DNA of 64,000 bases from SZAS-103 sp036496805 (GCA_036496805.1 DASXKN010000015.1:75069-139068); one strand, 5' to 3'; counted from the first letter of the stretch, positions 23,924 to 33,501 are shown. Numbers and translations: made by a program. Notes: generated from the sequence alone by a model not told the origin.

Positions 23924-24009
23924 CGTCATCCCTGCGCAAGCAGGGATCCAGCGACTCCCGACGATTGGAAATCCGAAGACACTGGATTCCTGCGTTCGCA
24001 GGAATGACG
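23924..24009. repeat. paired REP-like palindromes (BIME type)
   Basis: CGTCATCCCTGCGCAAGCAG... (arm one, 23924-23951) and its near reverse complement ending in ...GCAGGAATGACG (arm two, 23982-24009) flank 30 bp. Each arm is itself a hairpin with GGATCCAG/CTGGATTC ends. This is the widespread CGTCATTCC-type intergenic repeat of Proteobacteria. It sits between the Spy-like gene and the response regulator and contains an in-frame stop that forces the regulator to use a TTG start. Confidence 0.8.
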
Positions 24010-24043
24010 ATCAAGAACGAAGACAGCCAACCCCGAGCCCCGC

Positions 24044-24742
24044 TTGCCGCAACGCATCCTCCTCATCGACGACGACCAGCGCCTGTGCGCGATGCTGGAA
24101 CAGTACCTGTCGCAAGGCGGGTACGAGGTCGTTGCACGTCACACCGCCGCCGACGGGCTGATCGAACACCGGCGCCTGTCGCCCGACGCGATCATCCTCG
24201 ACCTGATGCTGCCCGATGCGAACGGCCTCGACATCTGCACCCGGATCCGCGAATCCAGCGGCGTGCCGATCATCATGCTCACCGCGCGCGGCGAGGCCAC
24301 CGACCGCGTCGTCGGCCTGGAACTGGGCGCGGACGACTACCTGCCCAAGCCCTTCGACCCGCGCGAATTGCTGGCGCGGCTGCGCACCGTCCTGCGGCGC
24401 GGCGCCGCGCCAGTCAATCCGGTCCTCCGGTTCGGGCGATTGGAGATCGATCGCGAAGCCCGCCAGGTCCGCCTCGATGGCCAGGTCCGCAATCTCACCG
24501 GCTACCAGTTCGACATCCTGGTCGCGCTCGCCGAACGCGCCGGTCGCGTGGTCAGCCGCAACCAGTTGCTCGATGCGATCGCCGGACGCGCGATGGATGC
24601 CTTCGATCGCAGCATCGACGTCCACGTCTCCAACATCCGCGCCGCGATCGAGGACAACCCGAGGCAACCGCGGCGCATCCTCACCCTGCGCGGCGCCGGC
24701 TACCTGTTCACCCGCGTGCAGGACGACGAGGCCGCGACGTGA
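24044..24742 (+). CDS. OmpR/PhoB-family response regulator (CpxR/RstA-like)
   Basis: This 232-residue regulator has a receiver domain with the acidic pair DDD (9-11), phospho-acceptor D53 (ILDLMLPD), T80/A81 and K102 (PKPF), and a winged-helix output domain (FGRLEIDREARQVRLDGQ; LTGYQFDILVALAERAG; RSIDVHVSNIRAAIED). The only start that keeps the receiver is a TTG at 24044, because an in-frame TGA lies 39 bp upstream inside the repeat element and no ATG or GTG lies between. The ribosome site is weak. The stop overlaps the kinase GTG (GTGA). Its targets probably include the inverted-repeat promoter at 23126-23224. Confidence 0.9.
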   Translation: MPQRILLIDDDQRLCAMLEQYLSQGGYEVVARHTAADGLIEHRRLSPDAIILDLMLPDANGLDICTRIRESSGVPIIMLTARGEATDRVVGLELGADDYLPKPFDPRELLARLRTVLRRGAAPVNPVLRFGRLEIDREARQVRLDGQVRNLTGYQFDILVALAERAGRVVSRNQLLDAIAGRAMDAFDRSIDVHVSNIRAAIEDNPRQPRRILTLRGAGYLFTRVQDDEAAT

Positions 24743-26010
24743 TCCAGCGCCTGCACGTGCGGATCTACCTGACCACGCTGGCCTCGCTGGCCGTGGTGGT
24801 GATCCTGACGATGCTGCTGTGGCGATTCACCGCCGAGCGCATGGTCGATGCCGAGTACGACCACTTCATCGCCACCGTCGTGGGTACCGCATTGCCGCCG
24901 GATGCCACCCCGCAGGCTATGCAGGCGGCGCTGGCGCACATGGTGGTCTGGCCGATCGAAGGCCTCGCGCTGTACGACAGCGACGGCCGGCGCATCGCGG
25001 GAGCGGGCGTGCTCGCGCGCAGCGATGGCGTGGTCGGGCAAGGCTGGCACGCCCATGTCAATTCCACCTCGCGCAGGATCCACCTCGACGACGGCCGCAT
25101 CGTCGTCGCCAGGATGTATTCGAACCAATTGCACTACCACGTCGGCGGGCTCGTCCTGATCGTCCTGATCGCGTTCGCGGTCGGACTGGGCACCTGGCCC
25201 GTCGTGCGGCGCATGACGCGGCGGCTCGAAGCGTTGACGGTCGCCGTCGATCGTTTCGGCCAGGGCGACCTCGCGGTGCGCGCGACGACAACCGGCCGCG
25301 ATGAAGTGTCGAGCCTGGCCACCAGCTTCAACGCCATGGCCGATCGTGTCGCCGCCCTGCTCGACGCGCACGGCCGCATGCTGGCCAACGCCTCGCACGA
25401 GTTGCGCTCGCCGCTGGCGCGCATCCGCATGGCGCTGGAACTGCAGGCGACCGATCCGCGCCCCGAATGGCTGCAGGGCATGCGCAAGGATTGCGAGGAG
25501 ATCGACGCCCAGATCGAGGAGATCCTGCTCGCCAGCAAGCTCGACACGGTTTACGCGCGCGGCGGCGCCGAGCCGCAGCTCGCGGACGTGGACCTGGAGG
25601 TACTGCTCGCGGAGGAATGCGCGCGGGTCGGCATCCGCTTCGACACGGTTGCCGCAGAAGTCCGCGGCGATGCGCGCCTGCTGCGCCGGATGATCCGCAA
25701 CCTGCTCGAGAACGCGCTGAAGCACGGCGGCAAGGACGTCGAGGCAACACTCGCCATCGATGCCCCCGGCGCGCGCATCCTGCACGTCGCGGACCGCGGA
25801 CCCGGCATCCCCGAAGCCGAGCGCGAGCGCATCTTCGAACCCTTCTACCGCCCCGACCGCAGCGCCGAAACCGGCAGTGGATGGGGACTCGGGCTGGCGC
25901 TGGTGCGGCAGATCGCCGATCTCCACCACGGGCGCGTGCGCTGCCTGCCGCGCGACGGTGGCGGGGCCGTGTTCGAGGTGCAGTTGCCTTCCCCGGATGG
26001 CGGCGCCTGA
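24739..26010 (+). CDS. sensor histidine kinase (CpxA/RstB-like)
   Basis: This 423-residue kinase has two membrane helices (LTTLASLAVVVILTMLLW and GGLVLIVLIAFAVGLG) around a ~120-residue periplasmic sensor, a HAMP segment, an H-box ASHELRSPLARIR with H220, and an HATPase domain with N-box NLLENALKHGG, G1 DRGPGIP, F-box FEPFYRP and G2 GWGLGLAL. All catalytic elements are present. It begins with a GTG that overlaps the regulator stop, giving coupled synthesis. With the Spy-like gene in front, the module looks like an envelope-stress system. Confidence 0.92.
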   Translation: MIQRLHVRIYLTTLASLAVVVILTMLLWRFTAERMVDAEYDHFIATVVGTALPPDATPQAMQAALAHMVVWPIEGLALYDSDGRRIAGAGVLARSDGVVGQGWHAHVNSTSRRIHLDDGRIVVARMYSNQLHYHVGGLVLIVLIAFAVGLGTWPVVRRMTRRLEALTVAVDRFGQGDLAVRATTTGRDEVSSLATSFNAMADRVAALLDAHGRMLANASHELRSPLARIRMALELQATDPRPEWLQGMRKDCEEIDAQIEEILLASKLDTVYARGGAEPQLADVDLEVLLAEECARVGIRFDTVAAEVRGDARLLRRMIRNLLENALKHGGKDVEATLAIDAPGARILHVADRGPGIPEAERERIFEPFYRPDRSAETGSGWGLGLALVRQIADLHHGRVRCLPRDGGGAVFEVQLPSPDGGA

Positions 26011-26079
26011 GCGCACTGCCTGTCGCACGACGGGTGACATGCTGGTGGTGAAACGCTTTACCCGACACGGGCATGATCC

Positions 26080-26982
26080 TCATGCCGCGTGTTCATCCGC
26101 CAACCGGTCCCGAATGCGTGGCGCGATGAAGTCGATGAAGGCGCGAAGCTTGACCGGCAGGCGACCGCGCGTCGCATAGACCAGGCTCACCGGCCACTCG
26201 TCAGGCTCGAAGTCCTGCAACACGGCCTCGAGCAATCCTGCGCGCCGGGCGCCGGCGATCTGGTATGAAAGCGCGCGGGTGATGCCAGCTCCGGCAATGG
26301 ACGCATCGATCGCCGCATCCGCGGAGTTCACGACCAGTCGCGCATTCACCCGCACGTCGATGTCACCCTTGTCGGCCCGGAACGTCCATGCGGCGGCGAG
26401 GCCATCGAAGCAGATGGCATCGTGCCTGGCCAGATCCTCCGGCCGGCGCGGCACGCCGCGTTGCGCAAGATAGGCAGGACTGGCGCAGACGACCGGACGG
26501 ATGGCGCCGACGCGGGTCGCGACCAGGTTGCTGTCGGGAAGCGCGCCGATGCGCACGGCGAGATCGATGTGGTCGTCGCGCAGGTTCAACACGCGATCGC
26601 CGAGCACCAGGCGGACATTCACGTCCGGATAAATCTTCAGGAACTCGATGGTCGCGGGCAGCACGTGCAAGCGGCCAAACAGGACCGGAGCGGTCACGAC
26701 CAGATCGCCCTTCGGCGCGCTGTATTCGCCCGATGCCGCGCGTTCGGCTTCCTCCACGTCTTCGAGGATGCGCTTGCACGCGGCGAGGTAATCCGCCCCG
26801 GCATCGGTCAGCGTGAGCTTGCGCGTCGAACGCTGCAGCAGGCGCGTGCGCATGTGCGCTTCGAGGTCGGAGAGCTTGCGGCTGACCGTGGCCAGCGGCA
26901 TGCCGAGGCGTCGTCCCGCGGCTGAAAGACTGCCGGTCTCGACCGCAGCCAGGAACACCGACATCGCTTCGAGACGATCCAC
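26080..26982 (-). CDS. LysR family transcriptional regulator
   Basis: This 300-residue regulator begins MDRLEAMSVFLAAVETGSLS with the LysR HTH AAGRRLGMPLATVSRKLSDL, and its substrate-binding half has the typical VVTAPVLFGRLHVLPA and DLAVRIGALPDSNLVATRVG blocks. These match the one-domain-per-operon AaeR/DsdC-like group that often controls a neighbouring divergent enzyme gene. The divergent gene here is the AhpD-like protein at 27114, with 131 bp between the starts, so that gene is the likely target. The inducer is unknown. Confidence 0.9.
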   Translation of the reverse strand: MDRLEAMSVFLAAVETGSLSAAGRRLGMPLATVSRKLSDLEAHMRTRLLQRSTRKLTLTDAGADYLAACKRILEDVEEAERAASGEYSAPKGDLVVTAPVLFGRLHVLPATIEFLKIYPDVNVRLVLGDRVLNLRDDHIDLAVRIGALPDSNLVATRVGAIRPVVCASPAYLAQRGVPRRPEDLARHDAICFDGLAAAWTFRADKGDIDVRVNARLVVNSADAAIDASIAGAGITRALSYQIAGARRAGLLEAVLQDFEPDEWPVSLVYATRGRLPVKLRAFIDFIAPRIRDRLADEHAA

Positions 26983-27113
26983 GATTATTCCGAATTATGG
27001 AAGGCTGATTCCAGCCTAGCATGGCTAGTGCGCGAATTCGGTAGAACTTAACCTGCCCGGGCGCTGGGCCATTCCGGTCCGACGAAGCCAACCCAAACCC
27101 TCGGAGAACCACC

Positions 27114-27665
27114 ATGTCGCGCCTGCACACTCCCGCCACCATCGAATCCGCCCCCGACGCTTCCCAGCCGATGCTCGAAGCGGTGAAGAAGCAGCTCGGC
27201 GTCGTGCCGAACCTGTTCCGCCTCGTGTCCAGCAGCCCGGCGGCACTGGAAGGCTATCTGTCGATGTCCGGCGCGCTGGCCAAGGGCAGGCTTCCCGCGG
27301 CGACGCGCGAGCGCATCGCCCTGGCCGTTGCCGAGATCAACGGCTGCAGCTACTGCCTGTCCGCGCACACCTACCTCGGCAAACACGTCGCGAAGCTCGA
27401 CGACGCCGAGATGAGCGCCAATCGCAGTGGCGCCTCCCACGACCCCAAGGCCGACGCCGCAGTGCGCTTCGCCGCCAAGGTCGCCAGCGCCCGCGGGCAC
27501 GTGGGCGAGGAAGCCGTGCGCGCGGTCAGGCTGGCCGGCTACGACGATGCCCAGATCATCGAGATCGTGCAGCACGTCGCGCTGAACGCGTGGACGAACT
27601 ACATCAACGAAGTCGCCGCCACCGAGATCGACTTCCCGGTCGTCGAGGCGCGCAAGGCCGCATGA
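27114..27665 (+). CDS. carboxymuconolactone decarboxylase/AhpD-like protein
   Basis: This 183-residue protein has the AhpD/CMD core: NLFRLVSSSPAALEGYLS, then AVAEINGCSYCLSAHTYLG with C78, C81 and H85, and IIEIVQHVALNAWTNYIN. The CxxC-H pattern is that of alkylhydroperoxidase AhpD, which uses the cysteines to reduce peroxides, and family members of this size (YciW/peroxidase-related) are usually all-alpha trimers or hexamers. It is divergent from a LysR regulator that probably controls it. The ATG at 27114 is preceded by a GGAG site. A short frame overlaps its stop (ATGA) but is doubtful. Confidence 0.9.
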   Translation: MSRLHTPATIESAPDASQPMLEAVKKQLGVVPNLFRLVSSSPAALEGYLSMSGALAKGRLPAATRERIALAVAEINGCSYCLSAHTYLGKHVAKLDDAEMSANRSGASHDPKADAAVRFAAKVASARGHVGEEAVRAVRLAGYDDAQIIEIVQHVALNAWTNYINEVAATEIDFPVVEARKAA

Positions 27666-27817
27666 GCCATCTCACCGCCCGGATCTTCGCCCTGGCCGCG
27701 GCGGTCGCCCAGTGGCTCTGCACCGGCATGAGCCACTGGTCTCCTACGCTCGCCGGATTGACGCACTGCGCACTGACAACGTTGATCACGTACGCACATT
27801 CGCTGGTCGTCGCCTGA
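27662..27817 (+). CDS. doubtful small membrane-like ORF
   Basis: A 51-residue frame starts with an ATG that overlaps the stop of the AhpD-like gene and reads LTARIFALAAAVAQWLCTGM, partly hydrophobic. The overlap suggests coupling, but the same DNA forms a strong 10-bp hairpin (27709-27739) that could instead be a terminator, and nothing in the peptide is recognisable. The next 115 bp to the CLC gene show no features. Confidence 0.25.
   Translation: MSHLTARIFALAAAVAQWLCTGMSHWSPTLAGLTHCALTTLITYAHSLVVA
27709..27739. terminator. 10-bp hairpin downstream of the AhpD-like gene
   Basis: CCAGTGGCTC and GAGCCACTGG pair perfectly around an 11-base loop. It lies 44 bp after the stop of the AhpD-like gene. 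There is no T-run. Confidence 0.4.
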
Positions 27818-27930
27818 TTCGGTTCGCGCGCGAGATCGAGGCCGATCTGCCCGACTCGGCCACCGCGATTTCCTGCTCGTTCCGCGCAGCCGTGCGAGCG
27901 CGGCGATATCGACATCGTCGATGACGGTCC

Positions 27931-29313
27931 TCACGGCTCGTCCGACGGCGACAGGAAGCCGCCGGGAAGATCGGGCGTTCCCGCCTGCGCGAGTTCGGCC
28001 TTGCGTTCGCGGGTCAGTTGCTGGGCGAACGCGCGATAGACCGGAACCTTGCAAACCATCGTGGAGAAGGTCCGCCCCAGCAGGCAGGCCGCGATGATCG
28101 GCACCACGAATTCGTGGTTGTCGGTCAGTTCCATGCTGATCACCGCGGATGTCAGCGGCGCCTGGGTCACGCCCGAGAGATAGGCGGCCATGCCCAGCAG
28201 GATGACGGCCGTCGGTGACGTGTGCGGCAGCCAGGGAGCGAGGGTCGAGCCCATGCCCGCACCCACCGCCAGCGCCGGGGAGAAGATCCCGCCCGGAATG
28301 CCCGCTGCGTACGAGACCAGGTTGGCGACCCACTTGTCGGCGCCAAACCACGGCGTGATCGCATGGCTGCCGTCGATCAACTGCCTGACCTGGGCGTAGC
28401 CGGTACCGTAGACCGCGTCGCCGCTGAAATAACCGACGGCCGCCAGCACCAGGCCGCAGGTGCCGGCGAAGACGACGGGAGATCGCCGCCGGAACGTGCC
28501 GAGGATACCGGGCAGGCCGGTCGCAACCAGCACGATCGCCCGGGCGAACAGCCCGCCCGCGAGACCACCGACGATTCCGGTCACGAGGACGGCGATCCAG
28601 CCTTCGCCGATCGGCAAGGACGTGGTCATCTCGCCGAAATAGGCGTAGTCGCCGATCAGCCACAGCGAGACCATGCCGCTGGTCATCACCGCGGTCAGCA
28701 GCGCGCCGCTGAAACGGTGTTCGAACGTGCCGGCGAGTTCCTCGATAGCGAACACGATGCCGGCCAGGGGCGTGTTGAAGGCGGCGGCGATGCCGGCGGC
28801 GCCGCCGGCAAGCGCGAAGCGCGAAAGCGACTTCTTGTCGCCCTGGTCCAGGTGCCGCCCCAGCCAGACCATCAGGCCGGCGCCGGTATGGACGGTTGGG
28901 CCTTCGCGGCCGACCGAGGCGCCCACGAGCATCGCGAACAGCGTCAGCACGATCTTGGCGATGCTCACCGGCAAGGACAGCAGCCTGGTGCGGAACGACG
29001 CATCGTCCTCGCGATCCAGGGCAGCAATGACCTGCGGGATGCCGCTGCCGCGGGTAGCCCTCAGCGCGCCCCCGGTCAGCCACGCCAGCAGCGCGAAGCC
29101 CAGCGGCGTGACCAGGAACGGCCACCATCGCGAATGACCGAGCATCCGCACGAAGAGCCCGTAACACAGCTCGCCGCCCTTCGCGAAGGCGATCGCCGCC
29201 AGCGCGACCAGGATGGCGCCGCACCACAGCGCGACACGACGTTGCCACCGTTGCGGCGACAGCAGGACATGATGATCGTCGATCGATAAGGGCGTCTGGT
29301 CGTCCCTGAGCAT
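27931..29313 (-). CDS. CLC family chloride channel/antiporter
   Basis: This 460-residue protein has the CLC selectivity motifs GSGIP (89-93), GREGP (135-139, with gating glutamate E137) and GIFSPALAVG, and more than ten membrane helices. The presence of the external gating glutamate means gating or exchange is possible. No CBS domains follow, as is usual for bacterial members. It moves chloride (with or without proton exchange) across the inner membrane and is often linked to acid resistance. The ATG at 29313 is preceded by the 240-bp gap to a secreted-protein gene on the same strand. Confidence 0.92.
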   Translation of the reverse strand: MLRDDQTPLSIDDHHVLLSPQRWQRRVALWCGAILVALAAIAFAKGGELCYGLFVRMLGHSRWWPFLVTPLGFALLAWLTGGALRATRGSGIPQVIAALDREDDASFRTRLLSLPVSIAKIVLTLFAMLVGASVGREGPTVHTGAGLMVWLGRHLDQGDKKSLSRFALAGGAAGIAAAFNTPLAGIVFAIEELAGTFEHRFSGALLTAVMTSGMVSLWLIGDYAYFGEMTTSLPIGEGWIAVLVTGIVGGLAGGLFARAIVLVATGLPGILGTFRRRSPVVFAGTCGLVLAAVGYFSGDAVYGTGYAQVRQLIDGSHAITPWFGADKWVANLVSYAAGIPGGIFSPALAVGAGMGSTLAPWLPHTSPTAVILLGMAAYLSGVTQAPLTSAVISMELTDNHEFVVPIIAACLLGRTFSTMVCKVPVYRAFAQQLTRERKAELAQAGTPDLPGGFLSPSDEP

Positions 29314-29478
29314 TCGCCGTCACCGTCGCAATGCCGTTCCGAATGAAGCCGAGCCCACCATGGAGTCGGACCGGACGGACTTCCATTCTCGCGGTTTGCC
29401 GCTGCCGTTGCCAGCCGGCAGGCGCCGCCATCCGTTCGTGCGGCAACAGTATTGCCAATGCCGCCGGGATGGGTATCG

Positions 29479-29540
29479 CAAAGGCTTCGGGAAAGCCTTT
29501 GTGGCCAACGTCCGCGCTCGCACGTCAATGCGAGCGCGGA
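29479..29540. terminator. two consecutive hairpins after the secreted-protein gene
   Basis: CAAAGGCTT/AAGCCTTTG (29479-29501, loop CGGGA) and TCCGCGCTCGCA/TGCGAGCGCGGA (29511-29540, loop CGTCAA) stand side by side, 15 bp after the stop of the minus-strand gene at 29555. The second stem is 12 bp and perfect. They probably end that transcript. The rest of 29314-29554 shows nothing. Confidence 0.55.
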
Positions 29541-29554
29541 TCGTGTCGAGTGCC

Positions 29555-30514
29555 TCAATAGCTGATATTGACGTTCTTGGAATCGACGATCGTCGCGCCG
29601 GTGCAGGCCGTTTCCTTGTCCGTGCCGGGCTCGACGCTCCAGGCCGGATTGCTCACTGCCTTGCCGCCGAGGAAGACCTGGACGTTGGTGAAAGCGATCG
29701 GGCCGGTCCTGGGGAACTGGTTGCATCCAGTAACGCCGTAGGTTTCCAGCGCGCCGGCGAAGATCCAGTCGAACACCTGGTTGTAGCCATTGGTCGCCAG
29801 GACGGCCGAAGGCAGCGCGGGATGGGTCTGGTCGGTCGCGGTGATGGTCCAGTTCTGGCCGCCGGTCCTGATCATGGTGCCGTAAATCTTGTCGCCGGAC
29901 TGCACGACCACGTTGTTGCCGACGTACGTCGTACCCGACTTGCAGCAGTTCCAGGAGGCGATGGTCCAGTTGTTGGCGCCGTAGCCGTTCCAGCCCAGCA
30001 CCGGCTGCAGGATCGTCACCACGTTGTGGCCATCCTCAAGACCGGGGAAAAAATAAAGGGTCTGGAGGGACTGGATCGTGGGATTGGGCGGGACCTTCAT
30101 GTAGGCGGTCAGCCTGCCGGTGCCGGAGGCGAGGGTCGCCGATACCAGTTGCAGGTAGCCGTTGTAGACAACCGGCAGATGGGTGGGACTGTCGGTGGCC
30201 TCCACGCGGACGCCACTGTTGAGGAAGTGCGGGTAAGAGCAGGCAGCGACCTGGCGGACGTTGCCGTCGGCACGCCTGATGTTGCCGTCCGCCTGCAATT
30301 GCTCGCTCTGGTCGACGTGCTGCACGCAGGACGCGTGGAAATAGCCATTCGGGGTCCTGACGTAGTCGGCGGTCAACCCGTGCACGCGGGCGACCTCGGC
30401 TGCCGATACCCGGGTGAGACCGAGGTTCTGGGCAGATTGCGCCCAGACCGCCATCGGTGCCGCCGCCGCAACCAGGCACGACGCGATCAATGCCTTGAAG
30501 AAGATTCTTTTCAT
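29555..30514 (-). CDS. secreted hypothetical protein, beta-rich
   Basis: This 319-residue protein has a signal peptide (LIASCLVAAAAPMAVWA, cut before QSA). The body is beta-rich and polar, with SLQTLYFFPGLEDGHNVVTI, LQPVLGWNGYGANNWTIASW, GDKIYGTMI and a C-terminal VNISY. It has several Cys (SCVQ, CSYP, NCCK, CNQF, ACTG) that could form disulfides. I recognise no named family; the pattern recalls secreted beta-sandwich proteins from soil bacteria and fungi. It stands alone between the CLC gene and a repeat-rich gap. Confidence 0.7.
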   Translation of the reverse strand: MKRIFFKALIASCLVAAAAPMAVWAQSAQNLGLTRVSAAEVARVHGLTADYVRTPNGYFHASCVQHVDQSEQLQADGNIRRADGNVRQVAACSYPHFLNSGVRVEATDSPTHLPVVYNGYLQLVSATLASGTGRLTAYMKVPPNPTIQSLQTLYFFPGLEDGHNVVTILQPVLGWNGYGANNWTIASWNCCKSGTTYVGNNVVVQSGDKIYGTMIRTGGQNWTITATDQTHPALPSAVLATNGYNQVFDWIFAGALETYGVTGCNQFPRTGPIAFTNVQVFLGGKAVSNPAWSVEPGTDKETACTGATIVDSKNVNISY

Positions 30515-30934
30515 TGCAGTTCCCTATCCAGTGCCAGTGAGGAATGCCGGTGCGGCGCGGATGCGTCACACGGGTTCGTACGATCGGAGTTGCCAAATCA
30601 GGGGTGTTGCGTCACCGCGGAATGTCTTCGAATATCGGCGCAGAGACAGTTTCAGGAAGGGCGGCATCAGGACACCGACCCGCCCCTCCGGTTCGAAATG
30701 CGAATCTCCCAGACGCTGGAAGTCTCCCCAGCCAGCGGTCTGGTCCCATCCTGCTCCCGTCGTTTCGCCATCGCAAGCCGGTCGCCCGCGGTCCGGCGAC
30801 TTCGACAGGAAACGGTTCTACGTTGAACCGGTATGGTTGACCGTCGAGATGGAACGGCTCAACGTCGAACGCGACCGATATGGATGGCCAGTCTCGTGCG
30901 CGAGGCAGCCCCATTCAACGGATGGGGCTCGCCC
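30515..30934. other. repeat-rich intergenic region
   Basis: No gene is supported over 420 bp. It holds one copy of the dispersed 20-bp repeat in reverse orientation (30635-30653, CGCAGAGACAGTTTC) and a two-copy ~30-bp direct repeat (30808-30836 and 30851-30884), each built of GGAAACGG..., ACGTTGAAC/ACGTCGAAC and a TATGG end. The second repeat lies 50 bp before the GST start. Confidence 0.5.
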
Positions 30935-31573
<639 letters not shown>

Positions 31574-31590
31574 ACGATCGGAAACGGAGG

Positions 31591-31611
31591 GAAAGTTTCT
31601 CCGACACCGCT
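31591..31611. repeat. dispersed 20-bp repeat, copy 2
   Basis: GAAAGTTTCTCCGACACCGC matches the motif family GAAAGTGTCTCTGACACCGT seen at 33419, 39383, 39860, 40690 and, reversed, at 30635. It lies 18 bp after the GST stop. Confidence 0.6.
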
Positions 31612-31635
31612 GCCACAGGGTTGATCACCTAGCCA

Positions 31636-31737
31636 ACGCTAGTCGCACCCGTTTCGGACTCGCGTGCCGCGCGCTCCAGTTCGGAGACGGCGTTGCTGAC
31701 GCATTCGAGGCGCAATAGCGCGTTCTCGCAACCGTTT
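31636..31737 (-). pseudogene. fragment of a TPR-lipoprotein paralogue
   Basis: On the minus strand one frame reads NGCENALLRLECVSNAVSEL, continuing ERAARESETG, before a stop. The complete TPR lipoprotein at 33505-35052 has NGRERALFRLGRVDEAVSEL, continuing ERAARAPEYG. The match is about 30 residues, with DNA similarity of the kind expected from an old duplication. Nothing else of the gene remains. The surrounding 31574-32055 (480 bp) holds no other supported gene. Confidence 0.65.
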
Positions 31738-32055
31738 CCTCGTCGCTTGCATGACGCACGCGGGAGCGTTATTGCAGCTGTGCAAGCGACGGATACGGGC
31801 GTTGAAAAACAGCCATCCACGCGGCGTGTTAGCCCTTCTGTATGCGACCAGTCCAACAGCGCTGGCATGACAGTGGGAAATGCCCGCGACCGCATGCAGC
31901 GTGGCTCTCCCGCATCGACGACGGGCGAGAAGTCGCATCGCTGGCACCCACGGATTCAAGCAGGCATCCTCCGAATGCCGGCCCTGCGTTCGGCCCGGAT
32001 GCCGGATACGCATGGCGGCCGGCACGTCCCGCTTTCGTTCGCTCAAAGGAATGAC

Positions 32056-33333
32056 ATGTCGAACCTTGCCGAGGACCAGGGCCGCGCCTACATGCACAAG
32101 CTGCTGACGGCGATGAGCCAGGAAGGCGGATCGGACCTGTTCGTTTCCCACGACTTTCCGCCCAGCATCAAGCTCAACGGCCGCATGCAGCCGCTGGCGC
32201 CGCAAAAGCTCACCGGCGAGATCACCCGCAAGCTCGCGCACGCGATGATGACCGAGGCGCAGCGCGAGGAATTCGCGCGCGAGCTCGAGTGCAATTTCGC
32301 GATCGCCATCCCCGGGCTGTCGCGCTTCCGCGTCAACGTGTTCATGCAGCAGCAGCATGTCGGCATGGTCCTGCGCACGATCGCCGCCGAGATCCCGAGC
32401 TTCGAGACGCTGCGGCTGCCGGAGATCCTCAAGGAAGTGGTGATGACCAAGCGCGGCCTGGTGCTGCTGGTGGGCGCCACGGGCTCGGGCAAGTCGACCT
32501 CGCTGGCGGCGATGGTCGACCACCGCAACCAGACGTCGCCCGGACACATCATCACGATCGAGGATCCGGTCGAGTACGCGCACGCCTCGAAGCGTTCGCT
32601 GATCACCCACCGCGAGGTCGGCGTCGACACCCACTCGTGGCATCACGCGCTGAAGAACGCCCTGCGGCAGGCGCCGGACGTGATCCTGATCGGCGAGGTC
32701 CGCGACGCCGAGACGATGGAGAACGCGATCTCGTTCGCCGAAACCGGCCACCTGTGCATGACCACCCTGCACGCCAACAGCGCGAGCCAGACCATCGAGC
32801 GCATCATCAACTTCTTCCCCGAGGAGCGCCGCAAGCAACTGCTGATGGACCTGGCGGCCAACCTGCGCGCGGTCGTGTCGCAGCGGCTGGTGCGCAGGGA
32901 GGACGGCAAGGGGCGGGTGGCCGCGATCGAGATCCTGATCAACACCACCACGATCTCCGAACGCCTGCTGCGCGGCGAGTTCAACGACCTCAAGGCGGTG
33001 ATGGCCAAGTCGCGCGAGCTGGGCATGCGCACCTTCGACTGGGCGCTGTTCGAGCTCTACAACGAGAAGCTGATCTCCTACAACGACGCCATCCGCAACG
33101 CCGACTCGGCCAACGAGCTGCGCCTGAACATCAAGCTCAAGAGCCCGCGCGGCGAGCCGGCGATGACCGCGGGCGTGGAATTGGCGATGCACGAGGAGCC
33201 GACCGCCGAGGAACTCGAGCAGTTGCGCAGGGAAGAACTGGCGCGCCAGGAAGTCAGGCGCCGCGAGATCGAGGACCAGCAGCTGCTCAAGATGCTGGAG
33301 GAAAAAAGGAAGGCGAGCGGAACCGCGGGATGA
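32056..33333 (+). CDS. pilU: type IV pilus retraction ATPase PilU
   Basis: This 425-residue PilT/PilU-type ATPase has Walker A GATGSGKST (140-148), the Asp box IITIEDPVEYAH, Walker B VILIGEVRD (209-217), the His box HLCMTTLHANSA, and an arginine-finger region. The C-terminal extension rich in Glu, Arg and Lys (EELEQLRREELARQEVRRRE) forms a coiled coil and, with the length, favours PilU over PilT. It assists PilT in pilus retraction at the inner membrane base. No pilT or pil gene is adjacent. It stands between two half-copies of a GST-TPR segment (30935-31737 and 33444-35052). Confidence 0.92.
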   Translation: MSNLAEDQGRAYMHKLLTAMSQEGGSDLFVSHDFPPSIKLNGRMQPLAPQKLTGEITRKLAHAMMTEAQREEFARELECNFAIAIPGLSRFRVNVFMQQQHVGMVLRTIAAEIPSFETLRLPEILKEVVMTKRGLVLLVGATGSGKSTSLAAMVDHRNQTSPGHIITIEDPVEYAHASKRSLITHREVGVDTHSWHHALKNALRQAPDVILIGEVRDAETMENAISFAETGHLCMTTLHANSASQTIERIINFFPEERRKQLLMDLAANLRAVVSQRLVRREDGKGRVAAIEILINTTTISERLLRGEFNDLKAVMAKSRELGMRTFDWALFELYNEKLISYNDAIRNADSANELRLNIKLKSPRGEPAMTAGVELAMHEEPTAEELEQLRREELARQEVRRREIEDQQLLKMLEEKRKASGTAG

Positions 33334-33418
33334 CGGCGCCAGCGCCGATGGCGGCAGCGCGCGTCGCCTTCGCGGTTCGCACGCTGCGTTACCGATGAGG
33401 AGCCGCTGCAGGCGACGG

Positions 33419-33439
33419 GAAACTGTCTCCGACGCCGTT
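33419..33439. repeat. dispersed 20-bp repeat, copy 3
   Basis: GAAACTGTCTCCGACGCCGT, one of the set listed at 31591. It directly precedes the GST fragment. Confidence 0.6.
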
Positions 33440-33443
33440 ACCA

Positions 33444-33501
33444 TTGACCTGGTTCTCACCACCTTCGATCGGGTTCCGGGGATACCGCGCCGGCATGTCC
33501 G
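33444..33501 (+). pseudogene. fragment of the GST N-terminus
   Basis: One frame reads IDLVLTTFDRVPGIPRRHVR. The intact GST at 30935 begins TGLILTTFDWVPEMPRGYVR. The DNA similarity covers about 58 bp (GACCTGGTTCTCACCACCTT against GGCCTGATCCTCACCACTTT). The frame then runs into the 3' end of the TPR gene on the other strand. It is a remnant of a duplicated GST. Confidence 0.65.

Noticed and set aside
23051..23929. N-terminal extension of the membrane-protein frame at 22337
   Set aside because: It is antisense to the Spy-like gene and crosses the inverted-repeat promoter. The ATG at 23050 has its own ribosome site.
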